64,000 nt of DNA. Origin: Streptomyces goshikiensis (GTDB lineage: Bacteria; Actinomycetota; Actinomycetes; Streptomycetales; Streptomycetaceae). The stretch covers positions 62,001 to 126,000 of the forward strand of contig NZ_BMVE01000008.1 in the NCBI RefSeq assembly GCF_014650555.1. Direction: 5' to 3'. Under the pieces are notes generated by a model. It saw only the letters and a list, made by a program, of their open reading frames with translations. It made no database searches and was not told where the DNA came from. Both the position numbers and the translations under genes were made by a program. How positions within the stretch are numbered: the first letter of the stretch is position 1; each line of letters begins with the position of its first letter. This document shows, piece by piece, positions 25,448 through 32,925 of this stretch.

Positions 25448-25530
25448 AGTACCCGTGTTTCCGGGCGGCCTTCGCGCCGGAAGGCGGCGGGCCGTCAGGA
25501 AGTGGCGGGGCGTCAGGAGACGGTGGGACG

Positions 25531-26397
25531 TCAGGAGGCGGTGGGGGCACCGAAGGCCGGGATGACCGAGCCCTGGTACTTCTCCTCGATGAACTTCTTG
25601 ACCTCGTCGGAGCTCAGGAGCTTGGCGAGCTTCTCGATGCGCGGGTCCTTCTCGTTGCCGGCCTTCACCGCGAGGAAGTTGGCGTACGGGTTGCCCTCGG
25701 CCTTCTCCAGGACGAGCGCGTCCTTGGCGGGCGCGAGCTTGGCTTCGAGGGCGTAGTTGCCGTTGATGATCGCGGCGTCCACGTCACCGAGGGCGCGCGG
25801 GACGGTCGCGGCCTCCAGCTCCTTGAACTCCAGGCCCTTCTTGTCGGTGATGTCGGACAGCTTGGCGCCGGTGCCGACACCCTCCTTGAGGGTGATCAGG
25901 TTGTTCGAGGCGAGCAGCTGGAGCGCGCGGCCCTCGTTGGTGGTGTCGTTCGGGACGGCGATGGTCTGGCCGGGCTTGATGTCGCCGATGGCCTTGACCT
26001 TCTTGGAGTAGAGGCCGAGCGGTTCCAGGTGCACGTTGGCGACGGGCACGATGTGCGTGCCGTTCTTCTTGTTGAAGTCGTCGAGGTACGGCTTGTGCTG
26101 GAAGTAGTTGCCGTCGACCTGGCCCTGCTCGGTGGCGGTGTTGGGCAGGACGTAGTCCGTGAACTCCTTCACCTCCAGCTTGAGGCCTTCCTTCGCCGCG
26201 AGCTTGTCCTTGACGAAGTTCAGGATGTCGGCGTGCGGGCTCGGGGAGGCCGCTATGACGAGCGGCTTGCTCGCGTCGGTCTTGCCGCCGTCGGCCTTGG
26301 AGGAGGACGGGTCCGAGGAGCTGCCGCAGGCGGTGAGGCCGAGGGCGAGCGCGGAGGCGGTGGCGGCGAGGGCGGTGAGCTTGATGTTCTTACGCAC
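25531..26397 (-). CDS. metQ: Methionine ABC transporter substrate-binding lipoprotein
   Basis: A 288-aa NlpA/MetQ lipoprotein that captures methionine outside the membrane. The lipobox is LTAC with lipidated C24, followed by a Ser/Asp-rich tether. The mature domain shows the family pattern: FTDYVLPNTATEQGQVDGNYFQH (given here only as a description of its N-lobe), IAVPNDTTNEGRALQLL, DAAIINGNYAL and KVKKFI-like C-terminal helix. Start GTG 26397 with AAAGG upstream. It is last in the metN-metI-metQ order; the 135-base gap before it may hold an extra promoter or processing site. Confidence 0.95.
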   Translation of the reverse strand: MRKNIKLTALAATASALALGLTACGSSSDPSSSKADGGKTDASKPLVIAASPSPHADILNFVKDKLAAKEGLKLEVKEFTDYVLPNTATEQGQVDGNYFQHKPYLDDFNKKNGTHIVPVANVHLEPLGLYSKKVKAIGDIKPGQTIAVPNDTTNEGRALQLLASNNLITLKEGVGTGAKLSDITDKKGLEFKELEAATVPRALGDVDAAIINGNYALEAKLAPAKDALVLEKAEGNPYANFLAVKAGNEKDPRIEKLAKLLSSDEVKKFIEEKYQGSVIPAFGAPTAS

Positions 26398-26532
26398 GAA
26401 GAGTGCCTTTCATTGCGGGTGCAAGTGCGCAGATCGTGCGCGGTTCTTGCGGGTGGAGGCCCAAGCACGACAAGTGCGGGCTTTTCTGGGGTGGGGAAAG
26501 TCCGTGCGGCCCGTGGTCCGGGGCCGGGTGCC

Positions 26533-27204
26533 TCAGGCGGTGCGCCCGCCGCGGCGGGCGAGGAAGCGGACCACGCCGTCGCCGATCAGCTGGACCACCG
26601 TGACGAGGGCGACCAGGATCACGACGGTCGCGAGCATGAACCCGGTCTCGAAGCGCTGGAAGCCGTAGGTGATGGCCTTGGAGCCGAGGCCCTCGCCGCC
26701 GACCGCGCCGGCCATGGCCGAGTAGCCGATCAGCGTGATCAGGGTGGTGGTCACGCCGGCGATCAGCGAGGGCAGGGCCTGCGGCAGCAGCACCTTGCCG
26801 ACCAGGGTGGGGACGCCGCCGCCCATGGACTCGACGGCCTCGATCAGGCCGGGGTCCACTTCGCGGACCGCCGTCTCGACGAGGCGGGCGAAGAAGGGGA
26901 TGGCGCCGATGGCGAGCGGGACGATCATCGCGGTGGGGCCGATGAAGGTGCCGACGACGGCGGTGGTCACCGGGATCAGGGCGATCAGCAGGATGATGAA
27001 CGGCAGCGAGCGGCCGAGGTTCACTATCACGCCGAGGACCTTGTTGAGCGGCTGGTTCTGCAGCAGGCCGCCCTTGTCGGTCAGGACGAGCAGGATGCCG
27101 ACCGGCAGTCCGCCGATGACGGTCACCAGGGTGGACCACAGCACCATGTAGAGGGTGTCGTACGTGCCCTGGGTGAGCAGGGGCTGCATCTCGGACCAGG
27201 TCAC
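26533..27204 (-). CDS. metI: Methionine ABC transporter permease
   Basis: A 223-aa permease with five to six membrane spans. The coupling EAA-like loop ESMGGGVPTLVGKVLLPQAL contacts MetN. The start GTG 27204 overlaps the metN TGA by four bases (GTGA), showing translational coupling. The N terminus MTWSEMQPLLTQGTYDTLYM is typical of MetI. Confidence 0.95.
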   Translation of the reverse strand: MTWSEMQPLLTQGTYDTLYMVLWSTLVTVIGGLPVGILLVLTDKGGLLQNQPLNKVLGVIVNLGRSLPFIILLIALIPVTTAVVGTFIGPTAMIVPLAIGAIPFFARLVETAVREVDPGLIEAVESMGGGVPTLVGKVLLPQALPSLIAGVTTTLITLIGYSAMAGAVGGEGLGSKAITYGFQRFETGFMLATVVILVALVTVVQLIGDGVVRFLARRGGRTA

Positions 27205-28286
27205 TGGGCACCATCCTTGACGAGCTGGGCGAGCTCGGCGTCGGCGTCTTCTGCGGTTGCGGGATCGGCGGCGGCTTCGGCGTCCTCGTCGACGATGTCG
27301 ACCTGGAGGCCCTGCTCGCGCAGGAACCCCACGGGGACGACGTTGTCCTCGTAGCGGCCCGGCAGCTCGATGCGCATCCGGCCGATCTGGCGGCCGGCGA
27401 CGGTGTCCATCGCGGCGCCGAGGATCGAGATGTCGATGTTGTACGTCCGCGCCAGCTGGGAGATGACCGGCCGGGTGGCGGCGTCGCCGTGGAAGGTGAC
27501 GTCGACGACGGTGTGGTCGGGCCCGGTGGCGGCGCCGCTGACGGGGAAGAGTTCACCGGCGAGCTCGGAGCCGGGGGTGGCGAGGAGTTCGGCGACGGTG
27601 CCGGATTCGACGATCCGGCCGTTCTTCATCAGGGCGGCGGAGTCGCAGACGGCCTTGACCACGTCCATCTCGTGCGTGATGAGCAGGACCGTCAGGCCGA
27701 GTTCCCGGTTGAGGTCGCGCAGCAGCTGGAGGATGGAGCGGGTGGTCTCCGGGTCGAGGGCGCTGGTGGCCTCGTCGGAGAGCAGCACCTTGGGGTCGCC
27801 GGCCAGGGCGCGGGCGATGCCGACGCGCTGCTTCTGGCCGCCGGAGAGCTGGGCGGGGTAGGCCTTGGCCTTGTCGGCCAGGCCCACGAGGTCGAGGAGT
27901 TCGGCGGCCTTGCGGGAGCGATCGCGGCCGGAGATCCCGAGGATCTCCAGGGGCAGCTCGATGTTGTCCTGCACGGTGCGCGAGGAGAGCAGGTTGAAGT
28001 GCTGGAAGACCATGCCGATGCGGCTGCGGGCCTCGCGGAGCTCCTTGCCGGCGCGGCGGCCGCGGCCGGCGAGGGCGGTGAGGTCCACGCCGTCGACGGT
28101 GACGGTGCCGGTGGTGGGGCGTTCCAGCAGGTTCACGCAGCGGATCAGGGAGGACTTGCCGGCGCCGCTCTGGCCGATGACGCCGTAGACCTCGCCCTCG
28201 CGGACGTGGAGATCGACGCCGTCCAGGGCGGTGACCTCGCGGCCACGGGACTGGTAGACCTTCGTGAGGCCCGATGTGGTGATCAC
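27201..28286 (-). CDS. metN: Methionine ABC transporter ATP-binding protein
   Basis: 361 aa. ATPase domain 1 to about 240 with Walker A GQSGAGKSS (38-46), signature LSGGQKQR, Walker B VLLSDEATSALD and switch H in LITHEMDVV. The C-terminal NIL domain (about 270-345: ISQLARTYNIDISILGAAMD) is the regulatory methionine-binding domain that shuts the transporter when internal methionine is high. I place the start at GTG 28286 (VITTSGLTKVYQSRG). A 581-base region upstream contains a putative Cys/Met leader peptide. Confidence 0.94.
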   Translation of the reverse strand: MITTSGLTKVYQSRGREVTALDGVDLHVREGEVYGVIGQSGAGKSSLIRCVNLLERPTTGTVTVDGVDLTALAGRGRRAGKELREARSRIGMVFQHFNLLSSRTVQDNIELPLEILGISGRDRSRKAAELLDLVGLADKAKAYPAQLSGGQKQRVGIARALAGDPKVLLSDEATSALDPETTRSILQLLRDLNRELGLTVLLITHEMDVVKAVCDSAALMKNGRIVESGTVAELLATPGSELAGELFPVSGAATGPDHTVVDVTFHGDAATRPVISQLARTYNIDISILGAAMDTVAGRQIGRMRIELPGRYEDNVVPVGFLREQGLQVDIVDEDAEAAADPATAEDADAELAQLVKDGAQ

Positions 28287-28455
28287 AGGAATTCCGTCGC
28301 TGTCGAGTGCTCGGCGCAAGCGGGTGCCGGGCACGGGGCAAACATCTGGTGACGCGATACGGGTCAGATCGTCAGAAAACGACGCTGACGGCGCGTACGC
28401 GGGGCAGGAGCGATCCGGTGCTGCTTCGGGGCGGCGGCGCGGACGGGCTCGGCCG

Positions 28456-28477
28456 GTCTCGCTTCGGGGCGCGAGAC
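28456..28477 (-). other. Hairpin downstream of the leader frame
   Basis: GTCTCGC-TTCGGGGC-GCGAGAC, a 7-bp stem, 18 bases past the leader-peptide stop codon and about 170 bases before metN. A candidate attenuator or pause element; no U-tract follows. A second inverted repeat CGTCAG...CTGACG lies at 28370-28390. Confidence 0.4.
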
Positions 28478-28494
28478 TGCGAGAAGAGGGGCCC

Positions 28495-28581
28495 TCAGAA
28501 GGCGCACATTCGACACATACAACGAGCACCGGGCGTCATCGTCGCCTCGGTCGCAAGGGTGCGGCTGCTCGTCGTGGTCAT
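28495..28581 (-). CDS. Putative Cys/Met-rich leader peptide upstream of metNIQ
   Basis: ATG 28581 to TGA 28495 encodes 28 residues: a Thr/Ser/Ala-rich first half and a C-terminal run ARCMCRMCAF. The last eight residues thus hold three Cys and two Met codons, very rare amino acids in this genome. An internal ATG (28539) would give a 14-residue version. Heptamers GGGGCCC and GGGCCCC directly abut the start and stop codons. Known precedent: actinobacterial upstream frames with cysteine runs that stall ribosomes when cysteine is scarce and control downstream sulfur genes. That this one controls metNIQ is inference. Confidence 0.6.
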   Translation of the reverse strand: MTTTSSRTLATEATMTPGARCMCRMCAF

Positions 28582-28588
28582 GGGCCCC

Positions 28589-28619
28589 AGTAAAGCAGAA
28601 CTCCCCCTTCACCGATCAA
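28589..28619 (-). promoter_or_regulatory. Possible promoter of leader peptide-metNIQ
   Basis: Minus strand: TTGATC (28619-28614), 19-base spacer, TTTACT (28594-28589). The -10 ends seven bases before the leader ATG, so transcription could start at or next to the ATG, giving a leaderless leader peptide. The spacer is slightly long. Confidence 0.45.
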
Positions 28620-28867
28620 CGCTGTCCGAATAGCGGACGCGATCCAACCGCATTCCGGACAGGAGGGGCCCGCGCGGGCCGTCCGTACCGGATCCCGATC
28701 GCCCCGCTGACCTGCGCGGACACCACTCGCGGGGGCCGCGTGGAGCGGCCCGCCGGCCCGGGTGCGGGGGCATCGGTTGTGGCCAAGGCCACGGCGCCCG
28801 GCGCCGGCTGCCGCGGGGGCGCGGGGGCGGGGACGGAGCGGGGCGCGGCCCGTAATACGCTCGCTGC

Positions 28868-29236
28868 ATGCTCGACGCCCTGACGGTCGCCATCGGTGTG
28901 ACCGCACTCGCCCTCGCCGCCTGGTGCGGCCTCGCCGCCTGGCGGGACCAGCCGACCAAGGACTGGCACTTCATCGGCATGGCGGTCGTGACCGTGCTGG
29001 TGCTGGCCCAGCTGGTGGTGGGACTCGTCAAGCTGGCGCAGGGCGGCAAGCCCGACGAGGGCACGGTGATCTTCGTGGCCTACCTGGTCGGGGCGTTCGC
29101 GGCGGTCCCGGCCGCCGGACTGCTGTCGCTCACCGAGCGGACCAAGTGGGGTTCGCTGACCGTGGCCGCCGGCGCGGTCGTCCTCGCCGTGCTCGAAGTA
29201 CGCCTCTATGACATTTGGGGAACCCCCGGTGCCTGA
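28868..29236 (+). CDS. Four-span membrane protein
   Basis: A 122-aa integral membrane protein with four hydrophobic segments (starting near residues 5, 38, 68 and 96) and short loops. TAATAC lies nine bases before the ATG, suggesting a leaderless mRNA. No recognised family. It overlaps the next membrane gene by eight bases, so both are made together and may form a complex. Confidence 0.85.
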   Translation: MLDALTVAIGVTALALAAWCGLAAWRDQPTKDWHFIGMAVVTVLVLAQLVVGLVKLAQGGKPDEGTVIFVAYLVGAFAAVPAAGLLSLTERTKWGSLTVAAGAVVLAVLEVRLYDIWGTPGA

Positions 29237-29657
29237 CACACAGATGGACGACGCGGCCGGAGCGGCCCCCGCGCGCGAGCGCCTGGTCTCGGGACCGGGG
29301 CTGCTGCTGGTCTGGGTGTACGGGGTGATCACGGTCGGCGCGGTCTCGCGCTCGGCCTACCAGATCTCCACCGAGTTCGACCGTGCCCCGCTGCCGTACG
29401 CGCTGAGCGGCATCGCCGCGCTCGTATACGCCTTCATCACGTACTCGCTGGTGCGCGGCGGGGAGACGGCCCGCAAGGCGGCGCGGATCTGCTGCGCCGC
29501 CGAGCTGACCGGCGTACTGACCGTGGGCACCTGGACGCTGGTGCGGCCCGAGGCCTTCCCGGACGCGACCGTGTGGTCGGACTTCGGGATGGGGTACCTC
29601 TTCATCCCGGTGATCCTGCCGATCACCGGGATGCTCTGGCTGCGTACGAAGCGCTGA
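29229..29657 (+). CDS. Four-span membrane protein, coupled to upstream gene
   Basis: A 142-aa membrane protein with four segments (LLLVWVYGVITVGAV, LSGIAALVYAFITY, AAELTGVLTVGTWTLV, MGYLFIPVILPITGMLWL). I choose GTG 29229, with GGGGAA six bases upstream, overlapping the previous stop. ATG 29208 or 29242 are alternatives. Function unknown. It resembles small integral membrane proteins often paired in Streptomyces cores. Confidence 0.82.
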   Translation: MPDTQMDDAAGAAPARERLVSGPGLLLVWVYGVITVGAVSRSAYQISTEFDRAPLPYALSGIAALVYAFITYSLVRGGETARKAARICCAAELTGVLTVGTWTLVRPEAFPDATVWSDFGMGYLFIPVILPITGMLWLRTKR

Positions 29658-29678
29658 CCGGGGCGGGGCGCCGACGGG

Positions 29679-30185
29679 TCAGGCGCTGACCGCGAAGTCG
29701 CTGGCGCTCTTGGCTTCCTTCTCCAGGATCACCAGCTGCACGCCGTCGGAGGCGGTGCGGCCGCCGACCTGGGTGTAGCCCGCCTTGCGGTAGAGCCGCA
29801 GGTTGGACTCGCTCTTGTGGCCGGTGTGCAGCCGGAAGCGGGTGGTGCCGCCGTCGCCCTGGAGGGCCGCTTCCACCGCGCGCAGCAGCCGGCCGCCGAG
29901 TCCGTGACGCTGGAGGCGGGGGTGCACGCACAGCTTGGCGATCTTGGCGGTGCCGTCCTCGTCCACGTTGCCGCGGACGGTGCCGACGACCTCGTCCCCG
30001 AGCCGGGCCACGAGCACGGTGTCCGTCTCCAGCTCGCTCTTGAGGGAGTCCAGGGTCTGGGTGAGCGGCTGGATGCGGTAGTTGCCGTAGAGCTCGGCCT
30101 CCCGCTGGAACGCCAGGTACTGCAGTTTGAAGATCTGCTCAACGTCCTCGGCGGCCGCCGCAGAAATCGTCACGCTCATGCCCAT
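29679..30185 (-). CDS. GNAT-family N-acetyltransferase
   Basis: A 168-aa GNAT with the complete acetyl-CoA motif KLCVHPRLQRHGLGGRLLRA (Q/RxxGxG) and the terminal SNLRLYRKAGYTQVG segment. The start ATG 30185 has GGAGG nine bases upstream; the next in-frame ATG (30179) is also possible. Substrate unknown. The preceding sigma-like gene is 37 bases upstream on the same strand and could be co-transcribed. Confidence 0.87.
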   Translation of the reverse strand: MGMSVTISAAAAEDVEQIFKLQYLAFQREAELYGNYRIQPLTQTLDSLKSELETDTVLVARLGDEVVGTVRGNVDEDGTAKIAKLCVHPRLQRHGLGGRLLRAVEAALQGDGGTTRFRLHTGHKSESNLRLYRKAGYTQVGGRTASDGVQLVILEKEAKSASDFAVSA

Positions 30186-30222
30186 GTGCGCATGCCTCCA
30201 GCTCACCTGGTAGCCCGTTGGT

Positions 30223-30744
30223 CTACCGCTCCTTTCCCCGCAGGCCAGGAGCCGCAACCTCTGCAGCCAGCATTCTGCGCAGACATCCCAGGCAACGGGA
30301 ACGGACCGGCCCCAAACTTCCTTGTGAGATACCCAACTCCCCTGCGATTTCACGGTAAGTCAAGTCCCTGGGCGAAAGAAGTGCCCCTATGAGTTCCGGA
30401 CACCGTCCGGGCAACCGGGCGACGGCCGATCGGATTACCTTCCTTTCCTCCCCGTTCATGAGGGCGTCCTCCGGCTCGGCCGCGCCGTCCGCGAGGTGGG
30501 TGCGCCGGCCGTACGGAACCTCGCGCCTGGCCCGGCGCCTTGCGACCCGGGCCTCGGCGCGCACCGCCCGGCGCAGCCAGCGCACGGGCTCGGCGGGGGC
30601 GGGGCCGCTCTCCAGCAGCCTGACCCAGACGGCTTGTTCCAGGTCGGCCGCCTCCACACCGGCCGCGGGGGCTTCCGCGGCCGCCTCGGCGGAGAGCAGC
30701 GGGCCCAGTTGGTCCAGGAGGTCGGGGTCGTTCAGCAGGTCCAT
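30223..30744 (-). CDS. ECF-like RNA polymerase sigma factor
   Basis: A 173-aa protein. The C-terminal part (about 105-160) is a sigma region 4-type helix-turn-helix (LTYREIAGELGISQGSLGPVRSRCLGCLRRML). The part from about 40 to 85 (DLEQAVWVRLLESG...VRWLRRAVRAEARVARRRARRE) resembles a shortened region 2. It is small for an ECF factor and may be a divergent or specialised one. The start is uncertain: ATG 30744 is used, and GTG 30792 is in frame. No anti-sigma gene is visible next to it. Confidence 0.75.
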   Translation of the reverse strand: MDLLNDPDLLDQLGPLLSAEAAAEAPAAGVEAADLEQAVWVRLLESGPAPAEPVRWLRRAVRAEARVARRRARREVPYGRRTHLADGAAEPEDALMNGEERKVIRSAVARLPGRCPELIGALLSPRDLTYREIAGELGISQGSLGPVRSRCLGCLRRMLAAEVAAPGLRGKER

Positions 30745-30820
30745 GCCGGGCGGGACGCGCGGGGTGCGCCCCGCGGTTTCGCCACGGCGCACGCCCCACC
30801 CGAACGGGATATTCCGCTTA

Positions 30821-31981
30821 TCAGTTGACGCCGCGGCCCGGGCGGAAGGCCTCGGCGGCGAGCAGCCCGGTGTCGGGGTTGTCGGTGAAGATCCCGTCGA
30901 TCCCGAGTTCGAAGTACCGCTGGAAGGCGCCGAAGGCGTCGCCGTACGCGGCCGGATCCGTTCCCTTGCGGTACTCGGCCGGCAGGAAGCTGTTCTCGTT
31001 GCGCGCCGTATAGGGGTGCAGCACCAGGGAGCGGGCGTGGGCGTCCTCGACCAGCGTGGTCGGGGTGCCCAGCCTGCCGTCCGCGTCGCGCGGCACGATC
31101 AGGTCGAGGGTGGGGCCGATGCCCTGGGCGAAGGAGGCGATCCACTTCAGGCCCTCGGGCTTGACCAGGTCGGCGACCGTACGCGGGTCCTTGGCCACCT
31201 CGAAGTCCCAGGGGCGGGTGTTCGCGGCGGACAGCAGCACCACCCGCGGCGCGGACACCAGCCGCGACAGCCGCTGGATGCTGGACGGCTCGAAGGACTG
31301 GAGGAAGACGGCGGCGCCCCGTCCGTCGCGCCCGTAGCGGCGCAGCAGCCGGGCGAGCGGCTCCTCCAGGGCGAGGCCGAGGGAGCGGAAGTAGGTGGGG
31401 TGCTTGGTCTCCACGTGCAGCCAGACCCGCTTGCCGCGCCGCTTGCCCTCGCGCTCCGCCCAGCGCAGCACCTCCTCGAAGGTGGGCACCGCCCAGCGGC
31501 CGTCGTACAGCGTGTTGCGCTGGCGGACGGCGGGGATGCGTTCCTTCGCGCGCAGGGTCTTCAGCTCGGCGAGCGTGAAGTCCTCGGTGAACCATCCGGT
31601 GACGGAAACGCCGTCGACCGACTTGGTGGTGCGCCGGGAGGCGAAGGCGGGGTGGTCGGCGACATCGGTGGTGCCCCCGATCTCGTTCTCGTGGCGGCAC
31701 ACCAGGTGGCCGTCCTTGGTGGGCACCAGGTCCTGCTCCACCACGTCGGCGCCGAGGTCGAGCGCGAGCTGGTAGGAGCCGAGGGTGTGCTCGGGCCGGT
31801 ACCCGCTGGAGCCCCGGTGGCCGATCACGGTCGGCACGGGAAGGTCCCGGTAGCCGCCGGCGCCGTCGCGGCCGCTCCCGGCCGCCGCGGCGGATCCCGC
31901 CGCGCCCGTGGCGATCGCGCCCGTGGCCGCCAGGACCGCCGCCCCCAGGACCGTGCGCCGCGCTGCCCCACCCTGCGTCAT
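30821..31981 (-). CDS. glpQ: Secreted glycerophosphodiester phosphodiesterase
   Basis: A 386-aa TIM-barrel phosphodiesterase releasing glycerol-3-phosphate from phospholipid headgroups. A Tat-type signal (RRTVLGAAVLAATGAIATG) precedes the mature enzyme. Catalytic signatures are VIGHRGSSGYRPEHTLGSY (HRG and E), EQDLVPTKDGHLVCRHE (metal/acid-base residues) and WLHVETKHP. The start ATG 31981 has AGGAG eight bases upstream, and an in-frame GTG lies at 31990. A possible PHO box is found 125-170 bases upstream, consistent with a phosphate-starvation scavenger as reported for glpQ genes of S. coelicolor. Confidence 0.93.
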   Translation of the reverse strand: MTQGGAARRTVLGAAVLAATGAIATGAAGSAAAAGSGRDGAGGYRDLPVPTVIGHRGSSGYRPEHTLGSYQLALDLGADVVEQDLVPTKDGHLVCRHENEIGGTTDVADHPAFASRRTTKSVDGVSVTGWFTEDFTLAELKTLRAKERIPAVRQRNTLYDGRWAVPTFEEVLRWAEREGKRRGKRVWLHVETKHPTYFRSLGLALEEPLARLLRRYGRDGRGAAVFLQSFEPSSIQRLSRLVSAPRVVLLSAANTRPWDFEVAKDPRTVADLVKPEGLKWIASFAQGIGPTLDLIVPRDADGRLGTPTTLVEDAHARSLVLHPYTARNENSFLPAEYRKGTDPAAYGDAFGAFQRYFELGIDGIFTDNPDTGLLAAEAFRPGRGVN

Positions 31982-32104
31982 GAGTGCCACTCCTCGCTCT
32001 GGAGGGCCCGGGCCCGGGGTCTCCGGGGCCCGCGGCCCGATTCGGCCTGGCGATCGTAGGCACCGGCCCGTGTCCGTCGTGTGGGCCGGAGGGGAACATG
32101 GCGC

Positions 32105-32148
32105 AAACGTGTGTCAACGCGTCAACACTTGGTATCCACCGCGTGAAC
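32105..32148 (-). promoter_or_regulatory. Candidate PHO box (11-bp direct repeats) upstream of glpQ
   Basis: On the minus strand, 11-base units GTTCACGCGGT (32148-32138), GGATACCAAGT, GTTGACGCGTT (32126-32116) and GACACACGTTT follow in register. Units 1 and 3 resemble the PhoP consensus GTTCACC-like repeat, unit 2 poorly. Offered as a candidate. Confidence 0.4.
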
Positions 32149-32240
32149 CCGATGTGCGATCAGCCCGGACCCGCGAGTATCGTCCTCACCTGCGCCACCG
32201 CCGTGTGGTGCGCACCGCATTCGATGCCGGAGGGCTCACG

Positions 32241-32912
32241 TTGTTCCGTACCGCGCTCATCAAGGCCACTGTCGGACCGGTCATGCGCATGATGTTCCGC
32301 ACCCGTGTGGAGGGCGTAGAGAACATTCCGGGGGACGGTCCGGTGATTCTGGCGGGCAACCACCTCACCTTCATCGACTCCATGATCCTTCCGCTGGTCT
32401 GCGACCGTACGGTCCACTTCATCGGCAAGGACGAGTACGTCACGGGCAAGGGCTTCAAGGGCCGCCTGATGGCGTGGTTCTTCACGGGCTCCGGCATGAT
32501 CCCCGTCGACCGCGACGGGGCCAACGGCGGGGTCGCGGCCCTGATGACCGGCCGCCGGATCCTCGAAGAGGGCCGGATCTTCGGCATCTACCCGGAGGGC
32601 ACCCGCTCCCCCGACGGCCGCCTCTACCGCGGCCGTACCGGCATCGCCCGCCTCACCCTGATGACGGGCGCCCCCGTGGTCCCGTTCGCGATGATCGGCA
32701 CCGACAAGCTCCAGCCGGGCGGCGCGGGCATGCCGCGCCCGGGCCGGGTCACCGTCCGCTTCGGCGAGCCGATGGAGTTCTCCCGCTACGAGGGCATGGA
32801 CCGCGACCGCTACGTGCTGCGCGCCGTCACCGACTCGGTGATGGCCGAGGTCATGCGGCTCTCGGGCCAGGAGTACGTGGACATGTACGCCACCAAGGCG
32901 AAGGCGGCCTGA
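32241..32912 (+). CDS. plsC: 1-acylglycerol-3-phosphate acyltransferase (PlsC family)
   Basis: A 223-aa membrane-associated acyltransferase adding a fatty acyl chain to lysophosphatidic acid. The catalytic HX4D is H41-LTFI-D46 (GNHLTFIDSM) and the phosphate-binding motif is FGIYPEGTRSPDG; TGAPVVPFAM is block IV. The start is a TTG at 32241, selected because GGAGGG lies exactly six bases upstream; no ATG or GTG in frame is as well placed. It is divergent from glpQ. Confidence 0.9.
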   Translation: MFRTALIKATVGPVMRMMFRTRVEGVENIPGDGPVILAGNHLTFIDSMILPLVCDRTVHFIGKDEYVTGKGFKGRLMAWFFTGSGMIPVDRDGANGGVAALMTGRRILEEGRIFGIYPEGTRSPDGRLYRGRTGIARLTLMTGAPVVPFAMIGTDKLQPGGAGMPRPGRVTVRFGEPMEFSRYEGMDRDRYVLRAVTDSVMAEVMRLSGQEYVDMYATKAKAA

Positions 32913-32925
32913 CCCCGGCCGGGGC

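Noticed and set aside
28287..28867. SAM riboswitch upstream of metNIQ
   Set aside because: No S-box, SAM-II or SAM-IV core recognised by eye; the Cys/Met leader frame is a better explanation. A covariance-model scan is the decisive test.
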